From Streptomyces sp. NBC_01288 (GTDB lineage: Bacteria > Actinomycetota > Actinomycetes > Streptomycetales > Streptomycetaceae), in contig NZ_CP108427.1 of assembly GCF_035982055.1 (NCBI RefSeq), positions 682,001 through 746,000 on the forward strand: 64,000 nt of DNA, given 5' to 3'. This document shows, one piece after another, positions 1 to 8,866 of the stretch; the stretch's first letter is position 1; every line of letters starts with the position of its first letter. The notes beneath the pieces are model-generated. The model saw only the letters and a program-made list of their open reading frames with translations. It had not been told where the DNA came from and searched no databases. The translations under genes were made by a program, and so were the position numbers.

Positions 1-1
1 G

Positions 2-508
2 TACGAGGCGCACGGCCTCCCCTTCCACGACTCCGCACACGCCGTGGCGAGCCTCGCCGAGGCCTGCACGGTGATCCGGCGGCTGTGGACCGAGGAGAAA
101 CCGTTCGACTTCCACGGCACCCACCACCACCTCACCGGAGCGTTCGGCAGCCCCAAGCCCGTCCAGCGCCCCCACCCGCCGATCCTCATCGGCGGCCGCT
201 CGGCCGCGACGCTGCGCGTGGTCGCCGAGCACGCCGACCTGTGGAACATCCCCGGCGGCGACATAGAGGACGCCACGAACCGCAGCGCACTCCTCGACCG
301 CTACTGCGCCGAGATCGGCCGCGACCCCGCCACGATCACCCGCTCCATCCACCTCTCCGTCTCCTACGACCGTCCCGAGGCCACCCGAGCGGCGATCCGC
401 GAGGCGCTCGACGCGGGCTTCCACCACATCGTCCTCGGACTCCCCGCGCCCTACCCCGCCGGCGCAGCACGCTGGGTCGCCGACGAGTTGATCGGGAAAT
501 CGACCTGA
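2..508 (+). CDS. LLM-class flavin-dependent oxidoreductase, C-terminal part
   Basis: The gene runs in from the left edge; an open frame continues from base 2 to the TGA at 506-508, giving the last 168 residues. The segment PHPPILIGGRSAATLRVVAE followed by HADLWN is typical of the second half of luciferase-like (LLM) TIM-barrel monooxygenases, many of which use F420 or FMN. The N-terminal cofactor-binding half lies outside the window, so cofactor and substrate cannot be decided. It converges on the SnoaL-like gene, 14 bp away. Family assignment is fairly sure; specific function is unknown. Confidence 0.85.
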   Translation, partial: YEAHGLPFHDSAHAVASLAEACTVIRRLWTEEKPFDFHGTHHHLTGAFGSPKPVQRPHPPILIGGRSAATLRVVAEHADLWNIPGGDIEDATNRSALLDRYCAEIGRDPATITRSIHLSVSYDRPEATRAAIREALDAGFHHIVLGLPAPYPAGAARWVADELIGKST

Positions 509-522
509 GCGCCCAGCCGGCC

Positions 523-918
523 TCAGTCGTGCGGGAACGAGTGGTGTTCGTGCGCGACCAGCCACCGGCCCCGCTCCTTGCGCAGGCCGAACGTGAGCCG
601 TAGCCGCAGGGTGGGGTGTTCGGCGAACTCCTCGGGGGTGCCGCACCGGAGCAGGGCATGGGCGTAGGCGACGTCCGTGCCGGCCGTGATGTCGAGGGAG
701 TCGATGTCGAAGCAGGCGCCCTGGGCCTGCCAGTCGAAGAACGGCGGCCAGGTGGCGCGGTAGGCGGCGAGGCCGTGGATGCCGGCGTGCGGCGGCGGGA
801 CGTCGTACATGACGAGGTCCTCGGCGTGGTCCGCCATGACACGGTCGAGGTCGCCGCGGTGGACGGCCTCGGCCCAGCCCGTGATGAGCGTGCGGATCTG
901 TGTCGCGTCGTCGGTCAT
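523..918 (-). CDS. SnoaL-like / NTF2-fold protein
   Basis: A 131-residue protein beginning MTDDATQIRTLITGW, with the cone-shaped NTF2 pattern HRGDLDRVMADHAEDLVMYD, the usual length and opening of SnoaL-like or SgcJ/EcaC-type proteins. Such proteins are either small ligand-binding enzymes or of unknown function. ATG at 916-918 is preceded by an AGGAG ribosome-binding site in the minus strand (ACAGGAGCCGTCC). It is transcribed divergently from the nucleoside kinase. No catalytic residue can be named from the sequence alone, so the call is to fold family only. Confidence 0.8.
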   Translation of the reverse strand: MTDDATQIRTLITGWAEAVHRGDLDRVMADHAEDLVMYDVPPPHAGIHGLAAYRATWPPFFDWQAQGACFDIDSLDITAGTDVAYAHALLRCGTPEEFAEHPTLRLRLTFGLRKERGRWLVAHEHHSFPHD

Positions 919-1032
919 GGACGGCTCCTGTTCCTGTCCCCCACTCCATGGTCTCTCTACTCGGTCGACTCCCCGATCTTCCGCACATCATCGCCCCGGC
1001 CGGGCAACCGAGACGGATGGCACACTCTCCGT

Positions 1033-1713
1033 GTGCCGCTGACTTTCGACGACCTCCTCACCCGTGCCACCGCCCTCGCCGTCCCCGGCCGACGTGCCGT
1101 CCTCGGGATCGCCGGCAGCCCGGGCGCGGGCAAGACGACCCTCGCCGAGCGCCTGGTGCGGACGCTGAACGGGCGCAGCGCAGAACCATGGGTCGCGCAC
1201 GTCCCCATGGACGGCTTCCACCTCGCCGACGTCGAACTGGACCGCCTCGGCCGCCGCGCCCGCAAGGGCGCGCCCGACACCTTCGACGCGGCCGGTTACG
1301 CGGCGCTGCTGCGGCGGCTGCGCGAGGAGACCGACGAGGTCGTGTACGCGCCGGGCTTCGAGCGGGTGCTGGAACAGCCCATCGCCGGTGCGATCCCGGT
1401 GTTGCCCACCGCGCGGCTGGTGGTGACGGAGGGCAACTACCTTCTGTTGGAGGCGGGTTCATGGGCGCGGGTACGGCCGTGCCTGGACGAGGTGTGGTTC
1501 TGCGAGGTCGACGAGGACGAGCGCGTCCGCCGACTCGTCGCCCGGCACGAGGAGTTCGGCAAGGACCACGAGACCGCGGTGGCCTGGGTGTCGGGCACCG
1601 ATCAGCGCAACGCCGATCTGGTGGCGGCGACCCGGGACCGGGCGGACCTGGTCGTGCGAGTCGGTGCACTGCCCGCGCCGGAGCATAACTCGGCGGCGCG
1701 GGCAGGCAGTTGA
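1033..1713 (+). CDS. Nucleoside/nucleotide kinase family P-loop protein
   Basis: A 226-residue cytosolic P-loop kinase. The Walker A motif GSPGAGKT is at residues 28-35 and is followed by the phosphoribulokinase/uridine-kinase-like motif HVPMDGFHLAD and the late motif VVTEGNYLLLE, both usual in this family (uridine kinase and fructose-locus kinase relatives). The frame stays open upstream to 616, but those codons do not resemble the family. I chose GTG at 1033 because the protein then starts VPLTFDDLLTRA, the normal short leader before the P-loop. No convincing Shine-Dalgarno precedes it, so it may be leaderless. It converges on the glycan operon end 9 bp away and could phosphorylate a product of that operon, but this is inference. 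Confidence 0.8.
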   Translation: MPLTFDDLLTRATALAVPGRRAVLGIAGSPGAGKTTLAERLVRTLNGRSAEPWVAHVPMDGFHLADVELDRLGRRARKGAPDTFDAAGYAALLRRLREETDEVVYAPGFERVLEQPIAGAIPVLPTARLVVTEGNYLLLEAGSWARVRPCLDEVWFCEVDEDERVRRLVARHEEFGKDHETAVAWVSGTDQRNADLVAATRDRADLVVRVGALPAPEHNSAARAGS

Positions 1714-1721
1714 GGGGGCCC

Positions 1722-3560
1722 TCAGGCCCGCAGGGTCAGCTCCGGCTCGGCGTGGGCATCGCCCGCCGGGTCGCCGATCACCGCGGTGAACGCCTCCGTG
1801 CGGACGGTCAGCGTCAGACCGTCCTCGCCGGTCTCGAAGGCGGGCGTGAACTCCCCTGCTCCCGGGCCGTACCGTACGGCGAACACGTGCAGGTTCTCCG
1901 GCGCGCCCGGTGCCGGGTCGGCCTCCAGTGCCGTGGAGCCGACCAGGTGGCTCCAGCCCTCGTCGGGGTTGCCGTAGCCGCGCGGGTCGGCGGCGAGGGC
2001 GAACGCCGCCTGTTCCTGGGTGAGTTCGGAGCGGGCGTCGAAGTGGTCGACGCCCTCGCCGGTCGGGTGGGTGAGACGCAGGGTGCCCGCGGAGGTGACG
2101 TCGCCCTCGGCCGTCCTGCACACCCGGCCCCCGTCGTCCGCCGCGTAGGGCAGCCCGGCCAGCAAGTACGGTGCTCCGTCGAGGCGTTCGAGGATCACCG
2201 TCATCCACAGACGCGTGCCGTCGGTGACGTACAGGGACTGGATGTGCCGCAGGACGTGGTCGCGGCCGACGACCGGCTTGGTGACCAACTTGGCGGTCAG
2301 GCCGTCGACTTGGAGGTCACGGACCCGCACCTCGCCCATCGGGCGGCACAGCAGGAAGCCGTCGAGCACCGGGCCGAAGCCGTGCTGCCGGTTCACGGCC
2401 GCGGGCAGGTAGTACGTACCGTCCGCCTCGACCAGTGACGGAGTCATCTTGCTGTCGAAGGCCACCGAGACGGTTCCCGAACGGAGTTGATGCCGGGCGG
2501 CGGTCGTGGACGGTGTGCGGTGCCAGCGCGTGGTGTCCTGGATCTGCCAGACCAGCATCCACGCGAAGTGCCCGTCCACTCCCCCGTCGGGCTTGACCGC
2601 GTGCCGGGCCCAGCGGCTGTCGCCCCGGTAGCGGCCGATGTCCGAGCCGATACGGCTGCCGAAGTAGCGCAGGCCGAGGACCGATTCGAAGGCGGAGTGC
2701 TGTTCGCTGTAGCGGGGACCGCCGTTGTCGAAGCCGCCGTTGGTGAGGCGGGCGTCGATGTAGCGGGCCAGCGCCTCCCCGTCCTCGGCGAAGACGTCCT
2801 CGCCGCTGACGATGTGGGCCTGTGCGAGGAAGGAGAGGGAGATCGGGCCGTAGTTGTTGTCGTACGCTCCGCCGTGCTCGGGCGGGAGGAGGGCGCCGCG
2901 GTCCCTCACGCGGTGGGCGCGGATCTCGTCGCCGTACACACGGAGTGCGCGCACTCGGACCAACTCCCCCTCTTCCGGAGAGAGATGGCGGGCCAGCATC
3001 AGTCCGCCGACGACGCAGCCGATGGCCTGGTTGCCGGCCTCCTGCGGGTTGAAGAAGGTCGTCTCGGTGAGCCAGCGCCAGTAGCCGTGGGCCAACTCGA
3101 CGAGCGCGGTGCGCTGTTCGTCGTCGACGAGGCCGTCCGTCGCGTCCAGGATGTTGACCGCCTGGAGCAGCGCCCATGCCGTGCTCGGCCAGTCGCCGAT
3201 GGGGTGGGCACCCGCCTCCAGGACGTAACGCGCGTACTGGAGGCCGGAGTTGCGCACCTGAAGGTTCGGGTAGCCGGGGTTGTCCTCCGTGTAGACGCGC
3301 TCCCGGAGGTGGAAGGCGAGGCTGCGCCGTACCGCCTCCGGCAGGCGGGGGTCCTTGCCGCGCTGCCATGCGAAGGCCAGCAGGGACGTGATCCCGAGCG
3401 AGGTGTCCCCGATGTCGTCGTAGCAGTCGGGGTGTTCGAGGTTGCCGTCCGGCGTGACGCGTCGCAGGGCCTGCTCGACGACGTCGGCGAGGACCGCGTC
3501 GTAGGCCTCCGGGGTGTCCGGGAGGTCGTGCAGCGGGCCGCGCTGGTGGAGGAGGTGCAC
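1722..3560 (-). CDS. Large protein of unrecognised family, predicted alpha/alpha-toroid carbohydrate-active enzyme (copy 1)
   Basis: A 612-residue protein with no signal peptide or membrane segment. The first 330 residues or so are helix-rich and tryptophan/tyrosine-rich (WPSTAWALLQAVNILDATDG, GYWRWLTETTFFNPQEAGNQ, GGAYDNNYGPISLSFLAQAH), which resembles an (alpha/alpha)6 toroid. The remainder is strand-rich, as in heparinase II/III-like lyases and other toroid glycan enzymes. I cannot name a polysaccharide-lyase or glycoside-hydrolase family or catalytic residues. It is the last gene of a minus-strand operon: binding protein, two permeases, copy 2, then this gene 51 bp on. Lack of a secretion signal suggests it acts on imported oligosaccharides. 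GTG at 3558-3560 is the start; an AAGGG lies upstream. Confidence 0.6.
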   Translation of the reverse strand: MHLLHQRGPLHDLPDTPEAYDAVLADVVEQALRRVTPDGNLEHPDCYDDIGDTSLGITSLLAFAWQRGKDPRLPEAVRRSLAFHLRERVYTEDNPGYPNLQVRNSGLQYARYVLEAGAHPIGDWPSTAWALLQAVNILDATDGLVDDEQRTALVELAHGYWRWLTETTFFNPQEAGNQAIGCVVGGLMLARHLSPEEGELVRVRALRVYGDEIRAHRVRDRGALLPPEHGGAYDNNYGPISLSFLAQAHIVSGEDVFAEDGEALARYIDARLTNGGFDNGGPRYSEQHSAFESVLGLRYFGSRIGSDIGRYRGDSRWARHAVKPDGGVDGHFAWMLVWQIQDTTRWHRTPSTTAARHQLRSGTVSVAFDSKMTPSLVEADGTYYLPAAVNRQHGFGPVLDGFLLCRPMGEVRVRDLQVDGLTAKLVTKPVVGRDHVLRHIQSLYVTDGTRLWMTVILERLDGAPYLLAGLPYAADDGGRVCRTAEGDVTSAGTLRLTHPTGEGVDHFDARSELTQEQAAFALAADPRGYGNPDEGWSHLVGSTALEADPAPGAPENLHVFAVRYGPGAGEFTPAFETGEDGLTLTVRTEAFTAVIGDPAGDAHAEPELTLRA

Positions 3561-3611
3561 GGGTGGATCAGCCCTTCATGCCTGAGGTGGCCATGGCGTG
3601 GGTCGTCGGGG

Positions 3612-5330
3612 TCAGGAGACGGGTGCGGGGCGGCGGGCGCGGAGTGCGACGGTCAGTGTCTGGGGGCCGCTTCCACCGATGTAGACGCGGTTCCCGGTCG
3701 TCGCGTCGGTGCCGCCGACCACGGTGTAGTCCTGGCCCGGGTCGTACCGTAGTACGTCGCTCCGGTCGGGCCCGGCGAGGGGTTCGCCTGCCTCGACGTC
3801 CACGTCGACGCGGATCTCGTCGTCACCGACGCGGTAGGTCATCGGGCCGGTCGTCAGACACCAGCGGCCGTCGCCGATCGGGACCGCGCCCTCGGCAACT
3901 CCCCCCGGCCGGAAGGTCAGTTCGAGGGCCCAGGGCACCGATGGACCGCTGATGTCGATCCGCAGGTCGGCGCCGTCGTCCCGCAGGTCGACCTCGACCC
4001 GGGTCGTGTGGGAGACCTCGTCCTGAGGGCGGTCGGGGAAGGCCATCGCCGCGGAGAAGCGGCCCTCGTCCACCAGGCGGTAGGCGCCGTCGTCGCGCCT
4101 CCGGTCCTTCGGGAGCGGCTGGTAGTAGGCGGTGGTGAGGGTTTGGGTGAGCCGGTACCGGTTGTCGGCGAGCTGTTCCATGTCGGCGGCACGGAACGGG
4201 CCCAGGTCGAAGAACACCCGCGAGAGGCGGACCGCGTCGAGGACGGCGGCACCGGCGAACAGGCGCAGGAAGGTGGGGTTGCAGGCGAGGCCCGAGCGGA
4301 TGCGCCGGTGCTCGGGCACGTCGGAGCCGCCGTACACCACGGTGTGCGTGGTGGACGAGACGTGTGCGGCGAGGCGTGCGGTGGGGAGGTACCGGTCGCG
4401 CGGGAGCTGCTCCGCGTCCGGGGCCGGCAGGGCGCGGCACAGATCCGGGGTGAGGAGGGTCTGGGCGAGCAGGTCGGGGTCGTCGATGCCGTCGGCGGCA
4501 GCCAGGCGGGCCACGCGGGCGAAGTCGCCCCGGCCGGTGCGGATCGCGAACAGCCGGTAGTGCGGCAGGTAGGGCCACAGCGCGAACGAGAGCCTCTGGT
4601 CCTGGCGGCGCGAGTGGACGGTCTCCACCGTGCCGTCCGGTCTGACCAGGTCCAGGGTCGCGGCGAGGTTGCGTTCGACGGCGTCCAGCAGGTCGGTACG
4701 CCCGAGCACCTCCGCCAGCAACAGCAGCGACGGGTTGGTCACGATGGACGCGTAGACGGCACTGCGTTCCGAGTACAGGCCCTCCGTGTCGCTGTCGACG
4801 CCCTCGGCGAGCCACTCCTCGACGCGGTCGAGCAGCCGGTCGTCGGGGAACGACCGGTGCAGACGGGCGAGCGCCGCGCTCAGCTCCCAGCGGTGGTTCG
4901 GGGTGTGCACGCCACCGGTCAGGAGACTGGCGGTGGCGGCGCCGACGATCTCGGCGAGCACGGCCGTCACCTCGCCCAGTTCCGGTCCCGCGTCGGCGGA
5001 GAGGACGTACGCGTCGCACACGTCGTTGACGGTGAACGCGGAGTCGGGCGGTGACTGGACGTTGTCTCCGCCCGCGAAGAGACCGGAGGGCGTCTGCACG
5101 GCCCGCAGGGCGCGGAGCTGGGTCGTCGCGGCGGCGACGGCGCGCCCGCTGCCGTGCAGTGCCGAGTCCGGGGAACGGTAGGCCGCGATCAGGGTCTTCA
5201 CCCGGCGCGCCAGACCACGGTGCGGCACACCGGCGGGTTCCTCGTCGGGGCCTGCCGCCAGCGGGGCGGCCGACCGGTCGGCGGCGCGGGCCACCGCGCG
5301 CACGAACTCGTGGTCGAGCGGGGTGCCCAA
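3612..5330 (-). CDS. Large protein of unrecognised family, predicted alpha/alpha-toroid carbohydrate-active enzyme (copy 2)
   Basis: About 572 residues. It has the same broad plan as its downstream neighbour: a helix-rich first part (ending roughly with LWPYLPHYRLFAIRTGRGDF) followed by a strand-rich part (HTTRVEVDLRDDGADLRIDI, VGDDEIRVDVDVEAGEP), and no secretion signal. The frame remains open to 5552 over the end of the permease gene. I chose TTG at 5328-5330, just 2 bp after the permease stop and preceded by AAGGA, which implies translational coupling; a GTG at 5307-5309 is the alternative. The operon position suggests cytoplasmic breakdown of a sugar acid or oligosaccharide, possibly as a lyase or hydrolase. 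The family is not recognised; only the fold guess is offered. Confidence 0.58.
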   Translation of the reverse strand: MGTPLDHEFVRAVARAADRSAAPLAAGPDEEPAGVPHRGLARRVKTLIAAYRSPDSALHGSGRAVAAATTQLRALRAVQTPSGLFAGGDNVQSPPDSAFTVNDVCDAYVLSADAGPELGEVTAVLAEIVGAATASLLTGGVHTPNHRWELSAALARLHRSFPDDRLLDRVEEWLAEGVDSDTEGLYSERSAVYASIVTNPSLLLLAEVLGRTDLLDAVERNLAATLDLVRPDGTVETVHSRRQDQRLSFALWPYLPHYRLFAIRTGRGDFARVARLAAADGIDDPDLLAQTLLTPDLCRALPAPDAEQLPRDRYLPTARLAAHVSSTTHTVVYGGSDVPEHRRIRSGLACNPTFLRLFAGAAVLDAVRLSRVFFDLGPFRAADMEQLADNRYRLTQTLTTAYYQPLPKDRRRDDGAYRLVDEGRFSAAMAFPDRPQDEVSHTTRVEVDLRDDGADLRIDISGPSVPWALELTFRPGGVAEGAVPIGDGRWCLTTGPMTYRVGDDEIRVDVDVEAGEPLAGPDRSDVLRYDPGQDYTVVGGTDATTGNRVYIGGSGPQTLTVALRARRPAPVS

Positions 5331-5332
5331 GG

Positions 5333-6235
5333 TCAGTCCTTCAGTCCGGCGTTGATGTCGGCGCTCATGACGTAGCGCTGGAACACCAGGAAGATGATGA
5401 TCAGCGGGATCATGGAGATGACCGAACCGCCCAGCAGCACCGACCAGTTGATGTTCTGCGCGCCGACGAGGCTCTGGATGCCGATCTGCACGGTGAACTT
5501 GTCGGGGTCGTTCAGCATCAGCAGCGGCCAGATGTAGTCGTTCCACCGCCACTGGAAGGACAGGATGGCGAGGGTCAGCATGATGGGCCGGGAGATCGGC
5601 ACCATGATCCGCAGGAAGATCGACAGCTCACGGGCGCCGTCGATGCGCGCGGCCTCGACGAGTTCGTCGGGGACCGTCAGGAAGAACTGGCGGAACATGA
5701 AGCAGCCGGTCGCGGTGAGCACGGCCGGGAGGATGATGCCGGCGAAGGAGTTGTAGAGGCCGAGGTTGCGGACCACCAGGAACTCGGGGGCGAGCATGAC
5801 CTCGGACGGCAGCATCGTGGTGGCCAGGATGCAGAGGAAGAAGAACTTCAGCCACCTGTTGTTGTACTTCGCCAGCGCGTACCCGGTGCAACAGCTGACA
5901 CCCACCGTGAGGATCGTCGTGATCACGCACACGAGGGCCGTGTTGATGAAGTACTGGGAGAAGTTGGCGCTCTCCCACGCCGCCTTGTAGCCCGACACGG
6001 TGGGGTTGTGCGGAAGCACCGTCAGCGGAAGGGAGAACAGGTCCCCCGCCGGCTTGAAGGAGCTGAGGACGAACCACGCGACCGGCAGTCCGTAGAGGGC
6101 CGCCAGGATCCACAGCAGTGTCGTCGCGGGTACCGCGCGCCGAAGCCCACCGTCGCGCTCGTTGCGTCGCTGCCTCTTGGAACGGGTCCGGACGGAATCG
6201 CCCTCGGCCGGACGCGGCGTGTCTGTGGTTGTCAT
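5333..6235 (-). CDS. Carbohydrate ABC transporter permease, MalG type
   Basis: A 300-residue integral membrane protein with about six hydrophobic segments after a basic N-terminal tail. The cytoplasmic coupling motif is EAARIDGARELSIFLRIMVP, the classical EAA loop of type I importer permeases, and the C-terminus ends MSADINAGLKD as in MalG-like subunits. ATG at 6233-6235 overlaps the stop of the partner permease (ATGA), so the two are translated together. With the second permease and the binding lipoprotein it forms a CUT1-type sugar importer; no ATPase gene is nearby, so a shared MsiK-like ATPase elsewhere is expected. Confidence 0.93.
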   Translation of the reverse strand: MTTTDTPRPAEGDSVRTRSKRQRRNERDGGLRRAVPATTLLWILAALYGLPVAWFVLSSFKPAGDLFSLPLTVLPHNPTVSGYKAAWESANFSQYFINTALVCVITTILTVGVSCCTGYALAKYNNRWLKFFFLCILATTMLPSEVMLAPEFLVVRNLGLYNSFAGIILPAVLTATGCFMFRQFFLTVPDELVEAARIDGARELSIFLRIMVPISRPIMLTLAILSFQWRWNDYIWPLLMLNDPDKFTVQIGIQSLVGAQNINWSVLLGGSVISMIPLIIIFLVFQRYVMSADINAGLKD

Positions 6236-7146
6236 CGGTTCTCCACCCGTCGGTTGACGATCAGCTGGATGATCGCGACGGCCATCAGGATGAGCATCAG
6301 CACGAACGACGCGGCGCTCGCGTAGCCGATCTGGCCCCGGTTGAAGCCGGTCTGATAGATGTACTGGACAAGCAGGTTGTTCGAGGTGCCCGGTCCGCCG
6401 TTGTTGAGGGAGACGAAGAGCGGGTATTCCTTCATCGCGTTGATCGTGTTGAGCAGGATGACGATGAAGGAGGTGGGCGCGATGCTCGGCAGGGTGATGC
6501 TGATGAACTGGCGCCAGGGTCCCGCGCCGTCGAGCGAGGCCGCCTCGTAGTAGGACACCGGCACGTTCTTGATCGCCGCGATGAACAGCAGCATCGAGAA
6601 GGCCGTTCCCCACCAGGCGCCCGCCATCACCACGACGCCCAGCGACAGGTCGGCGTTCGACTGCCACGGGACGGCACTTCCGCCGAGCTTCTCGATGACG
6701 TAGTTGATCAGTCCGAAGTTCTCACCGAACAGCCACCGCCACAGGACACCCACGACGATGGGCGAGATGAGCCACGGGATGAAGAAGACGACACGGGCGA
6801 CCGACGCACCCTTGGCCTGCTTGCTCACCACGAGGTTGGCGATGAACAGCGAGAGCACGAAGTTCAGCGGGACGACGAGCACGGTGTACAGCAGCGTCCG
6901 GGTCAGCGCGTCATAGAAGGTGGAGTCCCCGAACAGGTTCTGGTAGTTGTCCAGCCCGATGAACTGGAACGCCCCCACACCGGTGTAGTTCGTGAACGAG
7001 TAGACGAGCCCGATCACCGCCGGCCACACGAAGAACAGCGCGAAGAGCACGACATTGGCCGCGATGAGGACGAGCGGCGCGAGTGTGTAGGTGCTACGTC
7101 GTTTCCTGGGCGGCCTCACGGACACGTCCGCGGCGCTATTTGTCAT
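6232..7146 (-). CDS. Carbohydrate ABC transporter permease, MalF/UgpA type
   Basis: A 304-residue membrane protein that starts MTNSAADVSVRPPRKRRS and has six predicted transmembrane segments (first around residues 20-45). The EAA loop is YYEAASLDGAGPWRQFISIT, and the periplasmic-side opening WPAVIGLVYSFTNYTGVG is typical of MalF-like subunits. It precedes the MalG-type gene with a 4-base ATGA overlap and follows the binding protein after 119 bp. It supplies half of the membrane channel of the importer. Substrate is unknown; the paired toroid enzymes suggest an oligosaccharide. Confidence 0.93.
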   Translation of the reverse strand: MTNSAADVSVRPPRKRRSTYTLAPLVLIAANVVLFALFFVWPAVIGLVYSFTNYTGVGAFQFIGLDNYQNLFGDSTFYDALTRTLLYTVLVVPLNFVLSLFIANLVVSKQAKGASVARVVFFIPWLISPIVVGVLWRWLFGENFGLINYVIEKLGGSAVPWQSNADLSLGVVVMAGAWWGTAFSMLLFIAAIKNVPVSYYEAASLDGAGPWRQFISITLPSIAPTSFIVILLNTINAMKEYPLFVSLNNGGPGTSNNLLVQYIYQTGFNRGQIGYASAASFVLMLILMAVAIIQLIVNRRVENR

Positions 7147-7265
7147 CTTCCTGACTTCCGTGCTGGTGGAATGGATCGCTGTGGGCTCACGTCATGAGCC
7201 CGGCATCACGTGGGCGACCGGGGCGGGGCGGCGGTGACCCCGCCGCCCGGCCCCCGGGCCCACGA

Positions 7266-8588
7266 TCAGCCGCCGACCGCCGTGTTGTAGCCGTCCACGA
7301 TGTTCTGCAGGGCCTTGTCGGCCGACTGCTGGCCGTTGATCGCCTTGCCGAGTTCCGTCTTGGTCGGGTCCTCGGTGAGGCTCTTGCCCTTCAGCACCCA
7401 GTTCGTCTGCGCGTTGTTGAAGTAGCCCGAGATCGGGGCGTAGAGCGGGATCTCCTGGTTGTAGAGCTTGAACGCCGCCTGCGCCGCCGCGGACTTGAAG
7501 GGGTACTTCGGGGTCAGACCGCTCTCGACCGGGAGGAACCCGGAGGTCTCGACCAGCTCGGTGTAGTTCTTCGGCTCGTACACCCAGGACATGAACTTCT
7601 GCGCTGCGGTGGCCGCGGCGCCGTTGTTGTTGAAGCCGACCATCATGCCGCCGCTGTTGACGTCACTGGCCTGCACCGGCTGCGCGGGGGTCGGGACGCT
7701 CGCCCAGTCGAACTTCTTGATGCTCGTCGCGAAGGCGGGAACCTGCCAGACGCCGGACCAGTAGGCGACCACGTCACCGCTCTGGAACATGGCGGACGGG
7801 TCGGCGCCGCTGGTCCACACCGACTTCGGCATGACCTTGTCGTCGTTCAGTCCGACGAAGTACTCCACGGCCTTCTTGGTCGCGGCGTCCGCCGAGAACT
7901 TGCCGGAGGAGTCCGCGTGGACGTACTTCCCGCCCATCTCGTACACCATGGCGCGCAGCCGGGACGGCGACTGGTCGAACGTCAGGGAGTACTTGGCGCC
8001 GGTCTTCGCGCGGACCTTGTTGGCCGCCGCGATGAACTCGTCCCAGGTCCAGGTCTTCGACGGCGAGGCCGGGACGGCGACGCCGGCCTTCTTGAACAGC
8101 GACTCGTTGATGAACAGGCCGGACGCGGTGACGTCCGAGGGGATGGCCAGCACCTTCCCGGACGAGTCCTTCGCGAGGAAGTTCGAGTTGATGTTGTAGC
8201 TCTTGTTGTTCGCGATGGACTTGAGGTCGATCAGCTTGCTCGACCAGATCGGGTCCAGCGAGGGCACGTCCGCGACGTCGGGCAGGGAGTTCGCCTGCGC
8301 GGCGTTGTGCAGCTTCGTCGCGTACCCGTCGTAGGGGATGTTGACGAGCTTGACCTTGACGCCGGTTTCCTTCTTGTACTGCGCGACCAGCTTCTTCCAG
8401 CCCGCGTCCTGTCCCGGAACCGTGGAGATCCAGAACGTCAGCGACTTGGCGTTGCCGCCGGAGCCGGAGCCCGACCCACAGGCGGAGAGCAACAGGGCTC
8501 CTGCCGCGGTCGCGGCAGCGAGGGGAACCAGGCGGCGCATGCCGCCGCGGCCGAGTCGGCTGGAGCGCCGCACACCCACAGTGGTCAT
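7266..8588 (-). CDS. ABC transporter sugar-binding lipoprotein
   Basis: A 440-residue extracellular solute-binding protein of the family 1 type. The signal peptide ends with the lipobox LLSAC, so the mature protein is a lipid-anchored receptor outside the membrane. Its start resembles known sugar receptors (SLTFWISTVPGQDAGWKKLV), and a motif DVADVPSLDPIW and the C-terminal AINGQQSADKALQNIVDGYN fit the family. ATG at 8586-8588 follows GGGATCGAAG; an internal ATG at residue 16 is the alternative start. It is the first gene of the operon that ends at 1722, with a 119-bp gap before the permeases, probably allowing higher expression of the receptor. Confidence 0.93.
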   Translation of the reverse strand: MTTVGVRRSSRLGRGGMRRLVPLAAATAAGALLLSACGSGSGSGGNAKSLTFWISTVPGQDAGWKKLVAQYKKETGVKVKLVNIPYDGYATKLHNAAQANSLPDVADVPSLDPIWSSKLIDLKSIANNKSYNINSNFLAKDSSGKVLAIPSDVTASGLFINESLFKKAGVAVPASPSKTWTWDEFIAAANKVRAKTGAKYSLTFDQSPSRLRAMVYEMGGKYVHADSSGKFSADAATKKAVEYFVGLNDDKVMPKSVWTSGADPSAMFQSGDVVAYWSGVWQVPAFATSIKKFDWASVPTPAQPVQASDVNSGGMMVGFNNNGAAATAAQKFMSWVYEPKNYTELVETSGFLPVESGLTPKYPFKSAAAQAAFKLYNQEIPLYAPISGYFNNAQTNWVLKGKSLTEDPTKTELGKAINGQQSADKALQNIVDGYNTAVGG

Positions 8589-8866
8589 CTTCGATCCCTT
8601 TTTCGTCGTAGGAGACGGAGCACGGCGCCGACCGATGCGGCACGGGTGCATTTTGCAGGAAAGGTCGCTTTCCGGGGGCACGGCCTCGCCCGGCCGCGTC
8701 GTCCACGCGGGGCGAGCTCCCCGGCCGTCCTGGCCGTCACCGCACAAGCACACCCTCGTGCGGTTGCCGTACGTCACGTACGGGCTGAGAAGGCTCACCC
8801 CAAGTCGGCGTCCCGGCCGACTTAGAAAGCGCTTGTCCGGACATTGGCAGACCAAGTCGGAGGCCG
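8589..8866. promoter_or_regulatory. Regulatory region upstream of the sugar-binding protein
   Basis: This 278-bp gap between the ROK gene end and the binding-protein start holds three sequence elements. A perfect inverted repeat CCGTACG-tca-CGTACGG lies at 8767-8783. A stem AAGTCGGC/GCCGACTT with a 6-base loop lies at 8802-8823, placed as a terminator for the ROK gene. A LacI-type core GAAAGCGCTT lies at 8825-8834. The first and third are candidate operators for the importer operon. No clear -35/-10 pair was identified. Confidence 0.5.
8802..8823 (-). terminator. Hairpin after ROK regulator gene
   Basis: Eight-base perfect arms (8802-8809 and 8816-8823) with a 6-base loop lie 43 bp past the stop of the ROK gene. 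There is no T-run, as is common for terminators in high-GC actinobacteria. It could alternatively be an operator. Confidence 0.4.

Noticed and set aside
616..1032. Extending the nucleoside kinase upstream to an ATG at 616
   Set aside because: The extra 139 codons run antisense through the SnoaL-like gene and have no resemblance to kinases; the P-loop lies at the normal distance from GTG 1033.
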